A stretch of 6,706 nucleotides of DNA, taken from positions 1 to 6,706 of the forward strand of contig JARJFC010000039.1 in NCBI GenBank assembly GCA_029310945.1, given 5' to 3'. The notes under the pieces are model-generated. The model worked only from the letters and a program-made list of their open reading frames with translations. It searched no databases and was not told where the DNA came from. A program made the translations under genes and the position numbers. This document shows, piece by piece, positions 1 through 6,100 of the stretch (positions are counted from its first letter, which is position 1; every line of letters begins with the position of its first letter). This DNA comes from Leptospira sp. 96542. GTDB lineage: Bacteria; Spirochaetota; Leptospiria; Leptospirales; Leptospiraceae.

Positions 1-121
1 GTGCTGAACACCACCGGGGGCGGTGGTGTCACGTTCGCCTCGACGGTGAACGGGGCGCAGACGCTGAGCGTGACGACGACGGGGACGACGACGTTTGCGG
101 GCGCCGTGGGTGGGGGTACCG
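1..121 (+). repeat. M0: fragment of the M repeat module, exact copy of 1789-1909
   Basis: The first 121 bases are identical to 1789-1909 inside M1, including the T at position 2 that separates M1 (GTG) from M2 (GCG at 3877-3879). The reading frame is the same, giving VLNTTGGGGVTF...AVGGGT. After a run that still matches at GxGCTGG (121-127), the sequence leaves the repeat and enters the FHA signature block. This is an unusual place for a shaft repeat, because in this family the segment before the signature block normally belongs to the TPS domain region. Whether a full M module lies upstream cannot be seen. Confidence 0.9.
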
Positions 122-3100
122 TGCTGGGCGAACGCATTGCCCTGACCGGCAACGCCGTGGTCGATGCCAGCGGCGCCAGGGGCGGTGGCGAAATCCTGAT
201 CGGTGGGGATTACCAGGGCAAGAATGCGGACATTCCCAACGCGGACCGCGTCATCGTGGGGTCCGGCGTGCAACTCAAGGCCGACGCCACCGACCGGGGC
301 GATGGCGGCAAGATCATCGTGTGGGCCGACGATTGGACGCGCTTTTCCGGCAGCCTCAGCGCGCGCGGCGGTATCCATGGCGGCAAGGGCGGTTTTGCGG
401 AAGTTTCGGGCAAGAACCACCTGGGTTTCAACCCGGGCAGCATTGATCTTCGCGGTATCGACGGCAAGGGCACCTTGCTGCTGGATCCCGCCAGCATCAC
501 GATCGTGGCCAGCAACCCAGACATCGATGGTGATGGCACTCCCGGTGACGATATCGCGGACCCAGGTGACCTGAACGACGCGTCTGGAGACTTCCCTGGC
601 GCCGATAGCGTCATCACGGCGGGTGCGGTGGAAACCATCCTGGGCACCGCCAATCTGACCCTGGCCGCGGACGACAACATCCACGTCAACGCGGCGATCA
701 ACAGCAGCAGTAGCTTTGGGCTCACGTTGCAGGCCGACCAGATTCATTTGTCGGCCGACATCACGACGGGCGGCGCCCAGACTTACAGCGGCGCAGTGAC
801 CCTTGTGGATCACGTATCGCTCAGCACAACGAACAGCAATATCACCTTTGATTCCACCGTGGATGGTGGAAAGAACCTGACGCTCACGGCCGGAACGGGC
901 GACATCACCTTCTCGGGCGCCGTCGGCGGTACGTCCCGACTGGGTGCTTTGTCGATCGTGAGCGCCAAGGACGTGACAGCCGGGACGATCACGGCGGCGT
1001 CGTTCAATCAGACGGCGGGCATCGGGACGACGACGCTGAACGGGGCCGTTGATACAAATGGCGCAGGCGGAATCACGCTCAGCAGCAGCGCGATTGCCGT
1101 GAACGCGGGATTGACCACCACGGGCGGCGGCGTGGTAACCCTGGACGCTGGCACGGGCGCTTTGACCCTGGGTGGAGACGTGATCGCGGATGGCGTCGTG
1201 AGCCTGACGGCCTCTGATGGCATCAACATCAGTGGTGACATCACAACGAGCGGTGGCGCCATCGACTTCAATTCGGGTGTGACCCTCACGGACAATGTGG
1301 CGTTGGACAGTGGGGGAGGAAACGTCACTTTCGACAGCGCTGTAGATGGTGGGAAAGACCTGAGCGTGAGCGCGGGCACGGGTGACGTGACCTTTGGTGG
1401 CGCGGTGGGAGGCACGACGCGGCTGGGTGCGTTGTCCATCACGAGCGCGCGCAACGTGACGGCGGCTGCGATCACGGCGGCGTCGTTCAACCAGGCGGCG
1501 GGCAGCGGGACGACGACGCTCAATGGTGCGGTGAACACGAACGCGGGGGGCGGGATCACGCTGCGCAACGCGACGGTGGCGGTCAACGCGGGGCTGACGA
1601 CGACGAACGGCGGGGTGGTGACGCTGAACGCGGACACGAACGCGCTGACGCTGGGTGCCAGTGGCGACATAAACTCGGACGGCGCGGTGAGCCTGACGGG
1701 CGCGGGAGGCATCAGCACGGCCGGGGACGTCACGACGAGCGGGGACGCGATCGGCTTCAACTCAGCGGTGACCCTGACAGGTGGCGTGGTGCTGAACACC
1801 ACCGGGGGCGGTGGTGTCACGTTCGCCTCGACGGTGAACGGGGCGCAGACGCTGAGCGTGACGACGACGGGGACGACGACGTTTGCGGGCGCCGTGGGTG
1901 GGGGTACCGCGCTGGCCGGTCTGACGGTGGACACGGGCACGTTGTCGGTGGTTGGCGCGCTGAACATCACGGGCAACCTGAGCGTGACGACGGCGGACAC
2001 GGACATCACGCAGGCCGGTGGGTTCGTGGTGGGCGGAACGAGCAGCTTCAACGCGGGCACGGGAGACATCACGCTGACGCACGCGGGCAATGCGTTCGGC
2101 GGGGCGGTGAGCCTGACGGGCGACGTGGCGACGATCTCGCAGGCTGGCAATCTGACGCTGGACACGCTGGCGACGACGGGCAAGCTGACGGCGAACAGCA
2201 CGGGCGGTCGCCTGACACTGGGCGGCGGCACGGTGGGGGGCGGCGCGGAACTGACGGGCAACACGGGCATCACGCTGACGGGCGGGACGCTGAACTCCAG
2301 TGCGTCCGATGGGGATCTGGTCTTCCACAGCGCGGTCACGCTGGGGGGAAATACGACGCTGGACAGTGGTGATGGTGACATCCGGTTCGTGGGCACGGCT
2401 GCGACGGTGAACGGCACGACCAGCGGCGCGCAGAACCTGACGCTGACGGCGGGCACGGGTGACGTGACCTTCGGTGGCGCGGTGGGAGGCACGACGCGGC
2501 TGGGTGCCTTGTCCATCACGAGCGCCAAGGACGTGACGGCGGCTGCGATCACGGCGGCGTCGTTCAACCAAGCGGCGGGCAGCGGGACGACGACGCTCAA
2601 TGGCGCGGTGAACACGAATGCAGCGGGCGGGATCACGCTGCGCAACGCGACGGTGACGGTCAACGCGGGGCTGACGACGACGAACGGCGGGGTGGTGACG
2701 CTGAACGCGGACACGAACGCGCTGACGCTGGGCGCCAGTGGTGACATCAACTCGGACGGTGCGGTGAGCCTGACGGGCGCGGGCGGCATCAGCACGGCCG
2801 GGGACGTCACGACCACGAACGACACGGTGACCTTCGCGTCCGCCACGACGCTGACGGGCTCGGTGGCGGTCAGCACGGGGTCCGGCGCGGGCAACATCGT
2901 CTTCTCCTCGACGCTCAACGGCACGACCAGCGGCGGCCAGAACCTCACGTTGACCGCTGGAACGGGCAATGTGAGCTTCGATGGCGCGGTGGGCGGCACG
3001 ATGGCGCTGGGCGCGGTGACGATCAACTCGGCGACGAACGTTGGCGTGAGCGACAGCTTGACGGCTGCCAGCCTGACGCAGCTGGCGGGCAGCGGGACCA

Positions 3101-6100
3101 CGACCTTGAATGGGCTGGTGACGGCGACGGCGGGCCATGTGAACGTCAAGGCCAATGCGATCACGGTGAACGCGGGGATCAACACGGCGACGGCGGCGGC
3201 TGGCGGAACGGTGACGCTCAATGCGGACACGGGTGCGCTGACGCTGGGTGCGAACGGAGACATCACGTCGGACGGCGCGGTGAGCCTGACGGGCGCGGGC
3301 GGCATCAGCACGGCCGGGGACGTCACGACGACGAACGACACGGTGACCTTCGCGTCCGCCACGACGCTGACGGGCGCGGTGGCGGTCAGCACGGGGTCCG
3401 GCGCGGGCAACATCGCCTTCTCCTCGACGCTCAACGGTGCGCAGGACCTGACGCTGACGGCGGGCACGGGTGACGTGACGTTTGGTGGCGCGGTGGGAGG
3501 CACGACGCGGTTGGGTGCGTTGTCCATCACGAGCGCGCGCAACGTGACGGCGGCTGCGATCACGGCGGCGTCGTTCAACCAGGCGGCAGGCACTGGGACG
3601 ACGACGCTCAATGGTGCGGTGAACACGAATGCGGCGGGCGGGATCACGCTGCGCAACGCGACGGTGGCGGTCAACGCGGGGCTGACGACGACGAACGGCG
3701 GGGTGGTGACGCTGAACGCGGACACGGGTGCGCTGACGCTAGGTGCGAACGGAGACATCAGCTCGGACGGCGCGGTGAGCCTGACGGGCGCGGGAGGCAT
3801 CAGCACGGCCGGGGACGTCACGACGAGCGGGGACGCGATCGGCTTCAACTCAGCGGTGACCCTGACAGGTGGCGTGGCGCTGAACACCACCGGGGGCGGT
3901 GGTGTCACGTTCGCCTCGACGGTGAACGGGGCGCAGACGCTGAGCGTGACGACGACGGGGACGACGACGTTTGCGGGCGCCGTGGGTGGGGGTACCGCGC
4001 TGGCCGGTCTGACGGTGGACACGGGCACGTTGTCGGTGGTTGGCGCGCTGAACATCACGGGCAACCTGAGCGTGACGACGGCGGACACGGACATCACGCA
4101 GGCCGGTGGGTTCGTGGTGGGCGGAACGAGCAGCTTCAACGCGGGCACGGGAGACATCACGCTGACGCACGCGGGCAATGCGTTCGGCGGGGCGGTGAGC
4201 CTGACGGGCGACGTGGCGACGATCTCGCAGGCTGGCAATCTGACGCTGGACACGCTGGCGACGACGGGCAAGCTGACGGCGAACAGCACGGGCGGTCGCC
4301 TGACACTGGGCGGCGGCACGGTGGGGGGCGGCGCGGAACTGACGGGCAACACGGGCATCACGCTGACGGGCGGGACGCTGAACTCCAGTGCGTCCGATGG
4401 GGATCTGGTCTTCCACAGCGCGGTCACGCTGGGGGGAAATACGACGCTGGACAGTGGTGATGGTGACATCCGGTTCGTGGGCACGGCTGCGACGGTGAAC
4501 GGCACGACCAGCGGCGCGCAGAACCTGACGCTGACGGCGGGCACGGGTGACGTGACCTTCGGTGGCGCGGTGGGAGGCACGACGCGGCTGGGTGCCTTGT
4601 CCATCACGAGCGCCAAGGACGTGACGGCGGCTGCGATCACGGCGGCGTCGTTCAACCAAGCGGCGGGCAGCGGGACGACGACGCTCAATGGCGCGGTGAA
4701 CACGAATGCAGCGGGCGGGATCACGCTGCGCAACGCGACGGTGACGGTCAACGCGGGGCTGACGACGACGAACGGCGGGGTGGTGACGCTGAACGCGGAC
4801 ACGAACGCGCTGACGCTAGGTGCGAGCGGAGACATCAACTCGGACGGTGCGGTGAGCCTGACGGGCGCGGGCGGCATCAGCACGGCCGGGGACGTCACGA
4901 CCACGAACGACACGGTGACCTTCGCGTCCGCCACGGCGCTCACGGGCGCCATCACGCTCAGCTCCGGTGGCGGCAACATCCTTTTCAGCTCGACCTTGGC
5001 CGGTGGCGCGCATGACCTGACGGTGGCCTCGGGTGCGGGCACGACCACGTTCACGGGGGCGGTGAGCAATCTGGGCGACGGCACGGGCGCGGCCCTCACC
5101 ATGACGGGCACCGGCTTGACGCGCTTCATGAGCACGGTGAGCGCGAATTCCGGCTTGACGGCCACGAACGGAACGGGCTCGACGCGTTTCGACGACGACG
5201 TGACCTTGGCCGATGGGGACACGGGCAGCAGCTTCGCGGGCGCCGTGCAGTTCGATGGGTTGACGTGGAGCGGCCATGACGGCCTGACGGTGTCCGGCGC
5301 GGCGACGCTGTCGGGTGGAACGCTGACCCTCAATGCCAATGGCGGCAACATCCTGTTTGGAACGACGCTGGCGGGCGGCGGGCAAGACCTGGAGATTGCC
5401 GCGGGTACGGGCGCGGGCAGCGTCACCTTCAACGGAGCGGTCAGCAACCTCGGCGATGGCACGGGCGCGGCGTTCAGAACCAGTGCGACGGGCCTGACCT
5501 GGTTCAAGAGCATCGTGGGCGCGAATTCTGGCTTGGTCTCCACGGACGGCGCAGGTTCGACACGTTTCGACGGCAACGTGACACTGGCCAATGGCGACAC
5601 GGGCAGCAGCTTCGCGGGCGCGGTCCAGTTCGATGGGCTGACGTGGAACGGCCATGACGGCCTCACGGTGTCCGGCGCGGCCACGCTGTCGAGCGGGGCG
5701 GTGACCATCAATGCCAACAGCGGCGATGTTCTGTTTGACTCGACGGTGAACGGGGCACAGACGCTGAGCGTGACGACGACGGGGTTGACGACGTTCACGG
5801 GGGCGGTGGGGGGTGGCACGGCGCTGACGGGTCTGACGGTGAACACGGGCACGCTGTCGGTGGACAGCACGCTCAACATCGGAAGCGGTGGCCTGAGCCT
5901 GAGCACGAACAACGGCGACATCACGCAGTCGGCGGCGTTCACGGTGGTGGGCGCGAGCAGCTTCAACGCGGGCACGGGCGCGATCACGCTGCTGAACACG
6001 GGGAACGACTTTCAGAGCGCGGTGTCACTGACGGGTGGCACGACGCAGATCAGGGACATGAATGCCTTGACGCTGGGCACGCTGAACACGGGGGCCTTGA

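Larger units (their letters stand above)
1363..2814 (+). repeat. Composite unit A (R2-M1-R3), first copy of the 2,088-bp period duplication
   Basis: Aligns base for base, without gaps, with 3451-4902. The core 1674-2729 (1,056 bp) matches 3762-4817 with a single difference, T1790/C3878, which changes Val to Ala. Outside the core the copies still align in phase but with scattered changes. The offset of 2,088 bp is 696 codons, so gain or loss of one unit would keep the frame. Confidence 0.92.
3451..4902 (+). repeat. Composite unit B (R5-M2-R6), second copy of the 2,088-bp period duplication
   Basis: Second copy of unit A. The two units are separated by the R4 module and its flanking linkers (2815-3450). 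The order R2-M1-R3-R4-R5-M2-R6 suggests that a whole block was duplicated in tandem, with R4 lying at or near the seam. The near-identity is confined to the inner 1,056 bp. Confidence 0.92.

Noticed and set aside
203..574. Plus-strand open frame of 123 codons in frame 2
   Set aside because: It overlaps the FHA signature block in another frame. The block's conserved motifs are all in frame 1, while the frame-2 product is Arg/Ala/Ser/Thr-rich with no pattern.
210..725. Minus-strand open frame of 171 codons, and the similar short one at 810-1007
   Set aside because: Both are antisense to the signature block and linker and show no domain; their Pro/Ser/Ala/Val-rich content is what the reverse of Gly/Thr-rich GC codons gives.
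1762..3138. Arg/His-rich minus-strand frames at 1762-3138, 3850-4659, 4816-5655 and 6025-6678
   Set aside because: They are reverse-strand readings of ACG/GTG/GCG-rich repeats, which give CGT, CAC and CGC codons. The first and second repeat each other only because the underlying DNA is duplicated.
1363..4902. Composite transposon or IS-mediated duplication
   Set aside because: The duplicated units are fully coding shaft sequence in the same frame, with no transposase, no terminal inverted repeats and no target duplication; tandem in-frame duplication explains them.
880..4902. CRISPR array
   Set aside because: Repeats are hundreds of bases long, in frame, and have no short unique spacers of constant size.
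1008..5999. Long minus-strand open frame (1,663 codons) as a real gene
   Set aside because: It lies entirely antisense to the + strand adhesin frame, which has recognisable FHA motifs and in-frame repeats. Its openness follows from the absence of Tyr and the rarity of T-ending codons on the + strand.
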